From: Hysterangium stoloniferum
Lineage: Eukaryota > Basidiomycota > Agaricomycetes > Hysterangiales > Hysterangiaceae
Reading direction: 5' to 3'
DNA: 64,000 bases
Assembly: GCA_015178975.1 (NCBI GenBank)
Contig: WHVD01000255.1
Coordinates: forward strand, 1-64,000
This document shows, in pieces, positions 43,794 to 56,322 of the stretch. Under the pieces are notes generated by a model. It worked only from the letters and a program-made list of their open reading frames with translations, made no database searches and was not told the DNA's origin. Numbering within the stretch: the stretch's first letter is position 1; every line of letters starts with the position of its first letter. The position numbers were made by a program, and so were the translations under genes.

Positions 43794-44628
43794 ATGAGCA
43801 CTCACATCTGTACCCAACCCTCCTTTCTCCTCCCTTAAATCTAATACCCATTTCCTGTCTCATATCACCCAAATGGAGACGCCATTGCAGCAGCTTCCGA
43901 TAAATGGTTCGAAGGAAGGTGTTACTCTTTCACGGAGGCAAGCGTCGTCGTTTATACGGTCTCAGAGTAGGGAAACTAGCAGCGCTCTCCTATGCGTCTA
44001 CCCAATTCTCCATTGTCCATCCAACCTCTCCGCTCTGACTGGATCTTTTATTTGTCTATTCTGTCGCCACAATCTCAATCTCCATACTTTCCTTTTTCTT
44101 CTTTATATATATACCCTTTATATCCCCTCATTGTTCCATAAAAGATATACTACCTGTCGAACAACATAGTTATTAATAGCTTCACCACTTGTATTTCTCA
44201 TACTCTACCATTTCAACAGAGTTGACTTAGTCCTGTCTGTATCAACTGAGCGAGGTTGACACAACAACCTTTCAGTATCTGATGTTTTCGTGCTTCTAGG
44301 ATGTATTTTCATACAATGTTGAACAATCGCGTGGAGATATTTACCATAACACTGTGTGCCTATACTCATGAAGACCCATAAATTGACGACCCAGGAAAGG
44401 CATTGATCGCATCGCAGACATGTGCCGAGAAAGTCTAGAGTCATTTCAGGCGGCGAAAGGGTCACTGCGGTCATGAAACGTTGGAATCGACAAAGACGTC
44501 GCTATGTACATCAAGGGTCTTGAAGACTGGATCCCAAGTGCTCTTCAATGGAATCTCTTCTCATCAGAACGGTGGGCTCCAAGAAGGATCGTGTCGTGAC
44601 GTTACTTCCACCCCAAACCGACGCATAG
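43794..44628 (+). pseudogene. Terpene synthase copy 3, decayed, middle replaced
   Basis: Starts MSTHICTQPSFLLP like the intact protein (MSIQISTQSSFLLP), with two early stops, and continues SYHPNGDAIAAASDKWFEG to about 43981. Then about 310 bp of unrelated sequence replace the metal-binding part and exon 2. From 44296 the third exon returns with its splice acceptor (CTTCTAG then DVFSYNVEQSRGD) and DRIADMCRESLESFQAAKGS, ending at a stop at 44626-44628. Stops and frame changes remain. A TATAAAA box and the promoter region are preserved upstream. Confidence 0.8.
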
Positions 44629-44714
44629 TATCCTATAGATCCTTCTGTCTTGTAACCACAAAGAGAAGAATTGGTCGTCTGTCCATTTAAGCTTCCTGGT
44701 CCTTTCCCTCATTT

Positions 44715-44790
44715 AAACACCCTTTTCCATCCCCGAGTTGGAACGGGTATTGGACCTCTCCTTCCTCCATTTTGATCGATGTTCGCTCTT
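44715..44790 (+). repeat. Dispersed repeat R1, short piece
   Basis: GGTATTGGACCTCTCCTTCC and TTTTGATCGATGTTCGC parallel 3270-3305. Confidence 0.6.
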
Positions 44791-45203
44791 ATCTTATGGA
44801 GATGCATAATCAAATCCTTGTAATTTGTTGCACAAGGAGTGAATAAAATCTGCATTGGACAAAAGATAGCCAAAAAGTTTAAAAAGCTTTGACCACCCAT
44901 CCACTCTGGCCTAGGGTCAGGTGTTTAATTCCTGGTCATCTCTGGTGAAAGATGGTTATATAGATTAGAGTGTAGAAATATGGATATGCCATCATTGTCT
45001 CCCAGTCTATATTCCCAAATCCTTCCCCATCTTTTTCCAGTCACCCAATTCCTTTCTACTTGCCTTTTTGGCCCATATTAAGGTGTTGAGAAGCAGAAGG
45101 GGCTAAGGTGAAGACCAGGAAGCCACACATACTTAACTGGGAGATCTAGTTCTAGAGACCAGTGGAGCTTGCTTCAACTTATGTGTTGCACCCTCACACA
45201 AGC
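44791..45203. other. Non-coding; ends in an antisense LTR remnant
   Basis: 45140-45203 contains a reversed, altered form of the LTR motif (GCTTGCTTCAACTTATGTGT). The rest is unassigned. Confidence 0.4.
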
Positions 45204-46820
45204 TGTTAGGAAACTGCAAAACCCGCTGGCCTCCGGGCCCCCGGACCCCATCCTACATGCTCACCCTCTATATTTTATAGTTACAACCGGAGTTCCCGCC
45301 AGAGCCCGCACATCAACTTGTTTATGCCTGACTCTCTGTATGCATCCCACCTGTCTGCACCTAACCCTCTGTGTCTCATACACCAGTCCTTGGACTCCAC
45401 CAGACTCCAGACTCCACCCTACATACACCCGACACTCTGTGTCTTAGGTACCAGTCACCGGACTCCCGGAACCTCTCTAACAGAGCATAGAACCCTGCTC
45501 CTGTCATGATCTGTCTCTGGGTCTCACACACCAGTCATCGGAAAACCCACTGGACTCCGCCAGACCTCCTGCACATCAAACCTGTCTATACCCAACACTA
45601 TCTTGTGCACCAAGTCACTGGACTCCGACCGGACTTCTGGAACCCCTCTACCTGAGCCCCACTCCAGTTATGGGTAAATGCCCTGTCATGATTCGTTCTC
45701 CGCTCCCGTTCCATTCCATCCCTAATACCTACATAGTTTGGTATTTACTTGTTTCGTTTTATGTTTAATAGTTCTGCCTCTCATTAATACCGGATTTGGT
45801 ATTATTACATTTCACAGTCTATATACATAAGTCTGCTATATTCATGTACTTAGAATCCAGTTTCAATCTTGAACAAGTTTTCTCCCGAACAAGTTTGACC
45901 CTCAAACAAGTTATACCCCTGTGTTAAGTGCCGTGTTGGGAACTTATTCCGGAACTACTGGAAAGTCACCAGGAAGTCGGAAACTAGTGGATAGGGTCAG
46001 GACGTCGGCTTCAGCTTATGTGCTGCGCCTCTACACAAACGCTCAAAGCCCTTAATTTTGGAAGTAAGGCTTACGATGGAAGATATGGATATTCAGAGTT
46101 CCAAAGAGTCCTGAATATCGAGTGTACAGAAAGACGGGAGGAGGAATAAGAAACTAAGTTGATATCAGATCTAAGGTAAAGTACAAATTCGCAGAAACTA
46201 ATATAAGTCTACTCGTTATTGTACTACAAACTAAGACCATAATAAGACGGAAATGGAAGTGTTCTTAAAACAGAAATACAATAAGACATATTAGGGAGAC
46301 AATATTCTGAAACGGGAATATAACAAACAAACGAGTGAATACTTGTCAATGGACAAATTACCAAATGCGGAACAAGAGAAGAATGCGGATGATATGGTAA
46401 CTATGATGTTCCATAGTCGGAGATCGGAAGTCAGATATTGAAACATCCGGGAACGGGTCGTAACACCCTGATCCAGTCTCTGCTCCTCTTGTCTGTCTGC
46501 ACGCTCAATTCCCGGAACTCCCACGGGAACTCCGGAATCTATATATCCTTGTATGCATTCTGTCAGCTCAAAATATGGACACCTGAATGAGTGTACGAGG
46601 GCGCAGCCTATAAGCTGAAGCCAAGTCCATCTCAGTCATACCTTACCTTTCTGGTAATTATTCTGATATCACTGTTCCTTGTACTAATATCCCCGGAACT
46701 TTCCCGGGACTTATTACCCGGGGACTCCATGGGACAATTCCCAGAAGCAAGTGTGTGTTCGGAATAATTACCGGAAACCTCCGTGGGACTATCTGTGGAG
46801 CTTTGTTTGCAAACTTAACA
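45204..46820 (+). repeat. LTR of family D, copy 1, with a nested solo LTR
   Basis: TGTTAGGAAACT to AAACTTAACA. It has the internal phrases TACAACCGGAGTTCCCGCC and AGTCTATATACATAAGTCTG, and a GTTTGACCCTCAAACAA-type minisatellite with only about three units near 45885-45915. A 544-bp solo LTR interrupts it at 45922. CpG is partly kept, so it is of intermediate age. Confidence 0.65.
45922..46465 (-). repeat. Solo LTR (family E) nested in LTR D
   Basis: TGTTAAGTGCC to GGTCGTAACA in plus coordinates, flanked by CCCTG on both sides (45917-45921 and 46466-46470). The paralogous place near 58190 in LTR D copy 2 is uninterrupted. Confidence 0.85.
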
Positions 46821-47575
46821 GAAGGCCAAAATGCCAAGGGTTGTGCTGACTAATAACATCTTCAAGAGTGAGTATTAGGAGCAAGTAAAGGTGCTTAAAC
46901 ACAAAAGGGGTGGGAAAAGGAATAAGGACCAAACTAAGACTAAATGTGATGAAACACAAGTATTCTAAAGATTGTGAGATGGCAAATAAAACATACATGT
47001 CAACAGTTGATGAGAAAGCATTGGGACAGAGTGTTAGGATCCCAGTCATTTGGCCCCCTGCAACCTTGTTTCTACTCTCCCCAACCTCCAGCATCCCACC
47101 ATTGGTACCCCCAACCACAGTGTCACCACCCACAGCACCCTGACACTTGTTTCACTATACTTTTCCCCTGTCATCATCCAGTTCCATCTCTGTCTCAACA
47201 CTCCTGTCAACCACTCTACTTGTAAATGATATTTTGCCACCTCAAACCCTTGACTAGGAGTTATGAGCAGGGCTCTGAGGTCTTGCATGTTATATCTGGG
47301 AGGTTGAGGGAATGCACTCTAGGAGCAAGGGATGCTCCAAGGTATGATTTGACACCAAATGTACCAGATGGATTCTGCATCTAGTGGGCACAGCAGGTGT
47401 TTATTTCAATTTTTGGATGGATTTCACATCAAGTGGGTCAAATTTTATTTTTGTGTGTTAAAATATTTATTTTGCATGGTGAGCATGGATTTGCCATGGC
47501 ATCTCCACAGTATGCAAAGTGGGCATGTTAGAATCCATTATTAGTGTTACAAGCTGTTGAAGATGCTTGGCTAAG
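46821..47575. other. CpG-poor repeat debris
   Basis: Minus-strand frames are low in complexity and no domain was recognised. A stretch starting TGTTAGGATCCCA at 47031 resembles 48402. Confidence 0.4.
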
Positions 47576-48401
47576 TGTGAAGATCCATTCCCAGAGACTC
47601 TACAGAGTATTTACCAGATATCATATCAGGTTCTGAACCATCTAGTATCAAGATCCAGAATCCACCAGAATCTGACCCTCATCCCTCAAGCCCCTTTCAA
47701 CTCAAATCCTGTTCTGGTATTCTACCCTCAACTAGACACCTCCTGTTCTGACCTGGAACCCATTGGACTCCACCTTTCCCAGCTACATATCCAAGTGTCC
47801 TTGGTCATTCCTGGCCTGGACTCTGGCCAGACTCCTAACAGTTGTTCTATATACATCTTTAATCCATGACCCAACCTTCACTCAGTCATCCCTGTCAACA
47901 CTTCTCTATACCAATGTTCTGACCTGCCTGGAACCCATGTATTGGATATCCATGGATACACTGACTCCATTCCTTTGTCCTACATTTGGTAACTGACTGG
48001 TTGACAGATGCTCATGTATTTGTTTATTGTTATTGCCCTTATTTCCTGATCTGTCCCCATCCTTGTTCCATATTTACCTAACTTGTTATTATATCCTTGT
48101 TTTGGAAACATTTCTAAATAGGGTTTATTATACTTCTAGATTATTGCAACAATTATACAGTTTTCCATAGGCATATACTTACTCTCTAGTTTTTAATCTT
48201 GACTTAGTTAATCCTTTGTTCTTTCTGTATGCTTGATATCCTGGAACTCTCTGGACCCTGGACATCCAGAACTCTCTGGAACTCTGTAAACACTCTGGGA
48301 TATGTATATCTGCCCTCTGAAATGTGGACACCCAAGTGAGTGCATGAGGGCACAGCACATAAGGTAAAGCCAAGTCCATCTTGTAACCTGGTAACATTCT
48401 G
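47576..48401 (+). repeat. LTR of family F, nearly complete, decayed
   Basis: Starts TGTGAAGATCCATTCCC, runs through CTTGTTATTATATCCTTG and the motif CACATAAGGTAAAGCCAAGT, and is cut near 48401. It is the longest family F copy in the window and shows the order of the parts that are divided at 19556 and 29729. Confidence 0.65.
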
Positions 48402-49000
48402 TTAGGATCCCATCATTTTGGATCCCCACAACCTGTTTTAGATTCAAAACCCTCCATCAACTCACTGTCAGAACCCCCACCTAAGGTATCACTGCTTGCA
48501 GTGCCACTGCCACTTTTTTCATTCTAGTAGTTAATCTAGCCTTCCATTTCATCTCCATCCTGTCACTTTCCCATCACTATCCCTTTACACATCTCCATTG
48601 CCACCTCAAACCCTTTAGTATTGTCTCGTACTTTACATTCAGTCTCCCTGCCTTGTCATCAACTTCTTATGATCTGTTTCACTCTTCACTTCTGTTAAGT
48701 CCTGGATCTCTAGGCAGAATTTCCAGTGAATATTCCAGACACTTCCCAGAATATGTCCATGGAGTTCCCAAAGATTAGTCTGGGCATTATTGGGGATTAG
48801 TCTGGGGAGTATTGGAATATTACCAGAGTATGGATGGACTTGGCTTCAGCTTATGTGCTGTGCCCTTGTGCACTCACTTGGTGTCCATATTTTAGAGGGT
48901 GGATATATGGCAGAGAGTTCAAAATATTGAGTGTACTGTTAAGTTCCGAACAAAGCTCCACGGATAGTCCCACGGAGGTTTCTGGTAATTATGAAAAAGG
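48402..49000. repeat. LTR debris: unassigned piece, then antisense F and D ends
   Basis: 48402-48693 resembles 47031-47280. 48694-48942 is the right end of family F in antisense (TGTTAAGTCCTGG..). 48943 onward is an antisense D end (TGTTAAGTTCCGAAC..). Confidence 0.5.
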
Positions 49001-49368
49001 TGAGACAGAATGTTTCGAAAAGATGTAATAAGGATCAAATGTTCAATCTCCTCTCAAATATACTATTATATGTGTAGTACAATTAGTGAATCTCTCAGCA
49101 AACGTTTAACCACTGAGAGTAAGTGATATGTCTGCCTCATTGCAAAGCAAAACTTATAATATGTATTTAGTACTTAAATGTCTTTAGGTATTGTATAATA
49201 TAATGAATGTTTAACTGCTGAGATACTTAAACATCTTTAAAGTTCCCAGTTTGCCAGATCACTACAACTACGAATGGCACCCTCAAGTTCCCTCTGCTTC
49301 AGCCGACAAAGGTATGTGCTTCTTTTATATAGGAATAAACATAATTAACATTGAATTGAGAGACAATG
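49001..49368. other. AT-rich stretch before the gypsy C element
   Basis: No supported feature. Confidence 0.4.
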
Positions 49369-49669
49369 TGTAAGGGCGACTCTCTAGACCGCACTAACTC
49401 GCACTATGACTGAGTTGGGGTCCTAGCAGAGGAAATCCGAAGTGAGTTTATACCTGTCTAATTACATACATGTAGAATACAATATTACTTACCTAGCAGA
49501 GGAAATCCGAAGAGAAAAGTCTAAGGAATCCTCGGCTAGTGGGTGACTAACTAAAGGTGCAGCTGAGTTTGAAAATGTGATAACAACAAGGTGCCCCTCT
49601 CAGTCTTTACTTATGAACTATATTAAGGAGAGTCAGAGAAAATGTAAAACTTAAGATTGTCCCCTGACA
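49369..49669 (-). repeat. Gypsy C 3' LTR
   Basis: TGTAAGGGCGACTCTCTAGA to CCCCTGACA in plus coordinates; near-identical to 54774-55074. Confidence 0.85.
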
Positions 49670-49760
49670 TCACCCCCCCTTTAAGGTATGGCGTCCCGAC
49701 ATTGTGTTGCTGCCAGTAGAGTCCAGGCTTGACCTTTCGAAACCCTGGAATCTGGGTTGC

Positions 49761-50117
49761 TCATACTGTGGTGGTTGGAGGTTGCCTTGATCCTCGAATA
49801 GGGCCCTGAATTGTTACTGCCTCTGGATGTTGTGTGTGGAAGTCTGCTGTCAAGGCAGGGGCAAATACCTTATGTCCTGGTTCCCAGCTATTATGTTCCA
49901 TGCCGAAACCTTGCCATTTTATGAGGTATTCAATTCTGCCATATCTCCATCTACTGTCCAATACCTTCTCAACCTCATACTCAATCTCTCCTTCTACCAC
50001 TATTGGATCTGGTGGTGGTTTAGCATGGTGGCCAGTGATTGGATCCTCAATCTTTGGTGTCAGTTTCACCACATTGAAGACTGGGTGAAGTCTGTTCATG
50101 GACCTGGGCAGTTCCAA
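49761..50117 (-). mobile_element. Gypsy C chromodomain region
   Basis: The minus-strand frame shows MNRLHPVFNVVKLTP, then a chromodomain YEVEKVLDSRWRYGRIEYLI followed by KWQGFGMEHNSWEP. Confidence 0.8.
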
Positions 50118-50260
50118 TCTATAGGCAATTGGTGAGACCTGTTCAAGTACCTTAATGGCCCTAATCGAAGGTGTGAAAGCTTCTTTGAGGGCTGGGCCAT
50201 TTGAATATCACTGGCATCTAGGAAAACTTGGTCTCCTGCCTTGAAGTTTGGTGCTGGGGT

Positions 50261-50998
50261 TCACCGACGGTTATAGTACTTTGTCATGTCATCCTTTGCT
50301 TTAGCCAGTGCTGCTTTTGCCTCCTCAAGAGTTTCAGCCATTTGATCTCGAAGATCATTTACTGATTCTACCTTATTGGATCGAAGGTTTGGTTCAAAAC
50401 CCATTCGTGGATGACGTCCACAGTCTAACATGAATGGTGTCTGTTGTGTAGATGCATGGATATGGTTGTTATATTGGAATTCTGCAAGTGGGAGAAGATC
50501 AACCCAGTCTGATTGGCGCTGATTTACAAAAATCTGTAGATATGTCTCCAACTCTTGGTTGACTCATTCAGTCTGTCCATCAGTCTGAGGGTGGTAGGCT
50601 GTGGAATAGGCTGGTTGAATACCAAGGAGTCGGTATAATTCCCGAGTGAATTAACTTGCAAACTGTGATCCACAATCTGAGATAACTCGCTGTGGAAGTC
50701 CATGATGCTTCCACACATCCTTGAAAAAGATCCGAGCTGCACCAACAGAGTCAACAGTCTTATGTGTAGGTAGGAAGTGTCCACACTTTGTCATGAGATC
50801 TACAATCACCATCACTGAATCATACCCTTGGGATTCAGGTAGGTCAACTATGAAGTCAACACTAGTTGTATCCCATCGATCTTCTGGTGTGGCATTTGGG
50901 TGTAATTCCCCAATTGGCATTCGACACTGAAACTTGGTGCGCATACAAATGTCACAGGTCTTGACATACTGCCCTATATATCGTGATGGATCGGCCAC
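50261..50998 (-). mobile_element. Gypsy C integrase
   Basis: Minus-strand frames with TTSVDFIVDLPESQGYDSVM and VISDCGSQFAS (catalytic core), then QSDWVDLLPLAEFQYNN and HASTQQTPF. Confidence 0.8.
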
Positions 50999-51362
50999 CA
51001 GATTTTCGGAACTCCTTCACTGCTGTGATCACTGCTTCCTCCTGTTCACCCTTCTCATTTCCTTGACAAATAGCAGTGAGAAATTCACATTCTGGCCCAT
51101 GTATTGACACACCCTCCATGGCTCGAATTGCAAAAAACTCTGGTTTAAGTAGGGTTATGTCTGAGTTGTCACCCTCACCAGAGCCATGGTCAGGCCGGCG
51201 AGAGAGTGCATCAGTTTTGCCCATCGAGTGTCCTGGTCAGTGGTGCAGTTGGAAATCAAAATGTGCCAGGAACAGGGACCATCTGGCCTGTCTTCGATTT
51301 AACTTCTTTGAAGACATGAAGTACTCCAGGTTTTTGTGGTCAGTCCACACCTCCACTGAGTG

Positions 51363-52535
51363 TCATGCCCCCTCTAGGAAATGTCTCCACTCATCAAAGG
51401 CACGGATCACTGCAAGCATCTCTTTGTCATGGATCTCATAATTGCGTTCAACAGCTGACAGGCTTTTTGAGTAAAAGGCAACAGGATGCCACTTTCCATC
51501 ATCCAGCTGTTGTGAGAGGACTGCTCCAGTGGCATAGTCTGATGAGTCAGCTTCAACTCGAAATGGTTTTGAGTCATCGGGCATTGTCAGAATTGGTGCA
51601 TTTGTAACCAGATCCTTGAGGAAAAGGAAAGCTTGGTCCTCTGTTATAGTCCACCTCCAAGCTGATTCCTTTTTTGTGAGGTCAAACAGTGGTCGTGCAT
51701 GGTGGGAGAAATCCGCTATAAATCGCCTATAGAAGTTGGTAAACCCAAGGAAGGCTTGTACCTCTTTCTGGCTAGTTGGAGTGGGCCAATCACACACACC
51801 TGACACCTTAATTGGGTCCATCTCTGCTTGGTTTTCAGATATGACTAGGCCCAGGTATTCAATCTTCGTTCTTTTGAACTCACATTTCTCTGGCTTAAGG
51901 TAGAGTTTATACTCATGAAGACGCTCAAGGACCATTAATAGGACACGGTGATGTTCCTCAAGTGTCTTGGTAAAGATGAGGATGTCATCCAGGTAGACAC
52001 ATACAACTCCTTCAGCAATCAAATCCCGGAAGATATCATTCATCATTGTCTGGAAGGTTGCTGGGCTATTAGTGAGACCGAAAAACATGACTAAGGGTTC
52101 AAACAACCCTCTATTTGTTCGGAAGGCAGCCTTCCACTCATCCCCTTATTTTATGCGAACATTGTTGTAGCCCCATCTAACATCAAGCTTTGTGAAATAC
52201 CATGCCCCTTTCAATCGATTTACCAGCTCTGAAATGAGTGGGAGTGGATATCGATTTTTTATGGTTTGGTCATTCAGTATACGATAATCTTGGACAAGTC
52301 GAAGGGAGCCATCCTTCTTCTTGATGAAGAAAACTGGGGATGCCATGGGTGACTTAGAAGGACATATCCGACTGGTTGCCAAGTTTTCAGCAATAAAGAT
52401 ATCCAGCTCTGTCTGCTCATTGAGGGACATAGGGTAGACCTTGCAATTGGTTGATTTTGCATCAGGGATTAGTTCAATTGCATGGTCCCAAGGCTTTCGA
52501 TCTGGTAGTGAATCAAATGACTCCTTAGAAAACAC
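51363..52535 (-). mobile_element. Gypsy C reverse transcriptase and RNase H
   Basis: Minus-strand frames include FIKKKDGSLRLVQDYRILND, VYLDDILIFTKTLEEHHRVL, AFLGFTNFYRRFIADFS and the RNase H start FRVEADSSDYATGAVLSQQL. Confidence 0.8.
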
Positions 52536-52646
52536 ATCTTCAAAGGTGTGGAGATACTCTGGGACAACATGTCAGAAACCTTTTGGACTTGGTGTGTTGA
52601 ACCTTGCACTAGCCTCTGCTAATCTCTGAGACACTGTAGTAGATGC

Positions 52647-53483
52647 TCAAATCTGACTTGGAGTCAGTTCTGGGTGCAGCACTGTGACAAATACCTGATC
52701 TCCATCTTCAATTGAGTCATCCATTTGGTCCTCCACCTCATCAGACTGATCAGGTAGCAAGTCAGGAATTGGCTCTTCTATTTCCTCCAATATGAAGATT
52801 GGGGCTGGGGCATCTCTGCAAGCTTGTAAACATCTGATCTCTTCACGTGCCTGGAGGGTTGATATTTTACACTCTTTACAGTGTGGATTGCAATGGGTCA
52901 TCTTGACTTCTTGTGTCTGCCAATTTATCTCAGGATTGTGATCCCTAAGCCAGGTATAGCCAAGCAAAAGGGATTCCTTCCCAAGCTTGGTGACTGCAAA
53001 TAGTGCCTTCTCTGAGTGGTCCTTGTAATGGAGGACCAGTTCAGCAACTTCAGTGATTGAACCTGCTTCGTTGGGTGTCCCATCTACATTGTACACATGG
53101 ATTGGGTAAAGGAGTGATCATGTGGCAATTCCATTTTCATGCACATAGTCTCAGTCAATGAACAAACCAGTTGCACCACAATCAACCAATACACGAGTTG
53201 ATTGGATGAGACCAGTATCAGTTGTTTGGAGTTCAACTTTCAGGTGTAATGATTTGGCAGTTGCAGTTGAGGCAATAATGAAAGATTTTGGAAGACAGCG
53301 TTCCCAAACTGGTCTTCTACGATGTGAATGGATGGAAAGGGGCTTGGATGGGGTAGGTATGACTTGAATTCCAGTGTCCTCACTCAATGGAGGTTCAACT
53401 TCAGATGTATTAACTGTACATACATCATCAACTGAGAGGACACTGAATCTATTTGAAAGTGGCAGCGAGGGCATACCCTTCAC
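52647..53483 (-). mobile_element. Gypsy C protease region
   Basis: The minus-strand frame has STRVLVDCGATGLFID (aspartic protease active site), then LGYTWLRDHNPEINWQTQEV and an acidic linker (EEIEEPIPDLLPDQSDEVED). Confidence 0.75.
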
Positions 53484-54634
53484 TCGCTGCTGTCGGGAAA
53501 ACCCGAAACAGGCTGTAGATCAGCCCCTCTCAGAGAATCATCAGCTTTGGTCACCCTACTACAAGCAATTCGGACATCTGCTTCAGCGAGCAGGATATCC
53601 ATGGCCATGTCCTGTCCTTCCTGATCAAGCCTGATGAGTAACAAACGGATCCTCTGCAGTTTACGAGGGCAGTCTCGACTGAAGTGACCCGGTTGACGAC
53701 ATTCGAAGCAGAGGGTCGAAGGAAGGCTGCGGCCTTTGGTTGCATCGACGTCCATCGCGTCGATTGGCCTAGAGGAGGGTAGAGTCGGCGTAGGATGTGG
53801 GGGAATGACACGGGTAAACGACGCGGGTACGACACGAGGAAACATCACAGATTTCAGTGTGACCGGTCGCGTGGGGATGCCTGCAGAATGAAAGATTTTG
53901 TTCGTGTTTCGGTTTCGGTCAAAGCAGGAAGCGGTGTTGTACCAGCCTTGCTCGTCATCGTCCTTCGGGCGGTTCTCCATCGTCGCGACCTGGGTCTGAA
54001 TATTTGGTAAGAGGCCGTGTCGATATTTCATTACGATGGCTAATGAGTCTTTGTAACCCACAAGGTCAATGAGTTCGCGAAACTCATCAGTGTACTCGTC
54101 GACGGTTCTTTGGGCTTGATGGTACGTCGTTCCTTCTAGTTTGATACGGGCCATTGCTGCTTTGTCAGCTGGAAAGAATTCACGCTTGAAGGTCTGCACG
54201 AAGGTCTCCCACAAAGGCACTGTTTCTCCTTGACTCCACAACTTCATGAGCCAGTTCGCAAAAAGGGCGGCTCGGCCAGTTTTCATTAATGGCACCACCC
54301 ACTGTACCTTCGTCTCGTCCGTTTGGAATTTTGACCCGTTCATGCTAATGTAGAACAGACACAAATTGTAAAAGGTGCATCCGCTGGATCAATCACCATC
54401 ATACGCATTCGGGAGTGGGACCTTCGGACCTGAGTTCGTTGAAGCGGCAGAAGAAATCGACGTAGGTAACGCTGTCGGCTGTGGAGGATTCGCTGGTGGT
54501 TGCAACTGTACGGTAAGTTGCTGGAGGATTTGCTGCAACAAGTCCATGTTTTGCTTCTGGGAGGCTTGGAGTTCGCAAATCTCGTTACTGTGCTGTTCCA
54601 GCACCTGGTGAGGATCGGTTATAGAAGCCGACAT
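53480..54634 (-). mobile_element. Gypsy C gag
   Basis: Begins MSASITDPHQVLEQHSNEI at 54634 with a Gln/Leu-rich helix. The capsid part reads VPLMKTGRAALFANWLMKLW and VDEYTDEFRELIDLVGYKDS, and the C-terminal zinc knuckle is CFECRQPGHFSRDC. Confidence 0.8.
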
Positions 54635-54773
54635 GATGGTAAAAATGAGGGAAGGGAACCACGCATAAATTCAAAGTCAATTAGATCTGTATAAATGTTT
54701 GAACTTGCAATCTTGAATATGGTTCGAAAAATAGCGGCGGTAATTTCAGTCACTCGATGTGAGACTTTTCTTC

Positions 54774-55074
54774 TGTAAGGGCGACTCTCTAGACCGCACT
54801 AACTCACACTATGACTGAGTTGGGGTCCTAGCAGAGGAAATCTGAAGTGAGTTTATACCTGTCTAATTACATACATGTAGAATACAATATTACTTACCTA
54901 GGAGAGGAAATCCGAAGAGAAAAGTCTAAGGAATCCTCGGCTAGTGGGTGACTAACTAAAGGTGCAGCTGAGTTTGAAAATGTGATAACAACAAGGTGCC
55001 CCTCTCAGTCTTTACTTATGAACTATATTAAGGAGAGTCAGAGAAAATGGAAAACTTAAGATTGTCCCCTGACA
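54774..55074 (-). repeat. Gypsy C 5' LTR
   Basis: Near-identical to 49369-49669. Confidence 0.85.
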
Positions 55075-55231
55075 CAAGAATGTCTTCAAGAGTATTGAGA
55101 AGAAAGGTAATGAGAACTAATAGGGGGTAATCTAAGTTGATTTTTGAACTAAAGAACTGTAGCATACATGAAGAAGTTTTACATACATATACTACAATGA
55201 GACAGATGACCAGAGGGCCAATCAAGGAAGT

Positions 55232-55933
55232 TGTGAAGATCCATTCCTGGAGACTCCATGGAGTATTTCCCAGACATCATATCAGGTTGCAATCCATCTT
55301 CTGGACTAGTATCAAGATCTGGAATCCACTGGAATCTGACCCTCATCCCTCAAGTACCCTTCAACTCAAATCCCATTCTGGTATTCTGCCCTCAACTAGA
55401 CACCTCCTGTTATGACCCAAAACCCACTGGACTCCACCCTTTCCCAGCTATCATCTCTGACTGTCCTTGGTCATTTCCTGACCCAACCTTCACTCGATCA
55501 TCCTCATCAACCCTTGTCATGTCTCTATGCCAATGTTCCAACCTGCCCAGAACCCATGGCCTTCCCAGAAATATATACACTTAGTCATTATGGTGTTAGG
55601 ATCCATTTCTGGATAGTATTGGATATCCATGGATATTCTAACTTCCTTCCTTTGTTCCACATTTAGTAACTGACTGGTTGACAGATGTTCATTTGTTTGT
55701 TTATTGTTTTTGCCCTTATTCCCTGATCTGTCCCCATCCTTGTATCCTCATTTATCTGACTTGTTATTATATGCTTAGTTTTGAAACAGTTCCAAATAGG
55801 TTTTATTACACTCCCAGATTTGTAGTACAATAACTGGAACATCTATATAGTCTTCCATAGTCATGTACTTACTCCTCAGTTTTAATCTCAAATTAGTCTT
55901 GATCTAATCTGCCCCTTTGTTCTTTCTGTACAT
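55232..55933 (+). repeat. LTR of family F, left part
   Basis: TGTGAAGATCCATTCCTGGA through CATGTACTTACTCCTCAGTT. It stops where LTR D copy 2 begins. Confidence 0.65.
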
Positions 55934-56122
55934 ATCAGGAACCAGAAAACCTGCTGGCCTCCGGGCCCCCAGACCCTGTCCTACATGCTCCCGACCCTCT
56001 ATATTGTATAGTTACAACTGGAGTTCCCACTGGAGCCCACATGTCGACTTGTTTATGCCTGACTCTCTATACGCACCCCACCTGTCTGCACCTAACCCTC
56101 TGTGTCTCATACACCAGTCCTC

Positions 56123-56322
56123 GGACTCCACCAGACTCTGGACTCCACCAGACTCTGGACTCCACCAGACTCTGGACTCCACCAGACTCTGGACTCCACC
56201 AGACTCTGGACTCCACCAGACTCTGGACTCCACCAGACTCTGGACTCCACCAGACTCTGGACTCCACCAGACTCTGGACTCCACCAGACTCTGGACTCCA
56301 CCAGACTCTGGACTCCACCCTA
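56123..56322 (+). repeat. 17-bp minisatellite, unit CCACCAGACTCTGGACT, about 12 copies
   Basis: Nearly perfect array inside LTR D copy 2; the other LTR D has about two units at 45389-45420. As 17 is not a multiple of three, all frames on both strands stay open and give spurious 17-residue protein repeats. Confidence 0.95.

Larger units (their letters stand above)
49369..55074 (-). mobile_element. Ty3/gypsy chromovirus (family C), LTR to LTR
   Basis: Both LTRs are 301 bp (49369-49669 and 54774-55074) and differ at only a handful of sites, so the insertion is fairly recent. Order on the minus strand: gag, protease, reverse transcriptase, RNase H, integrase, chromodomain, with a C-rich tract beside the left LTR that is the polypurine tract of the minus strand. 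Broken, with roughly five to eight breaks. No clean target duplication was found (CAATG and CAAGA). Unlike family B it has only about 90 bp between chromodomain and LTR and no antisense frames. Confidence 0.85.
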
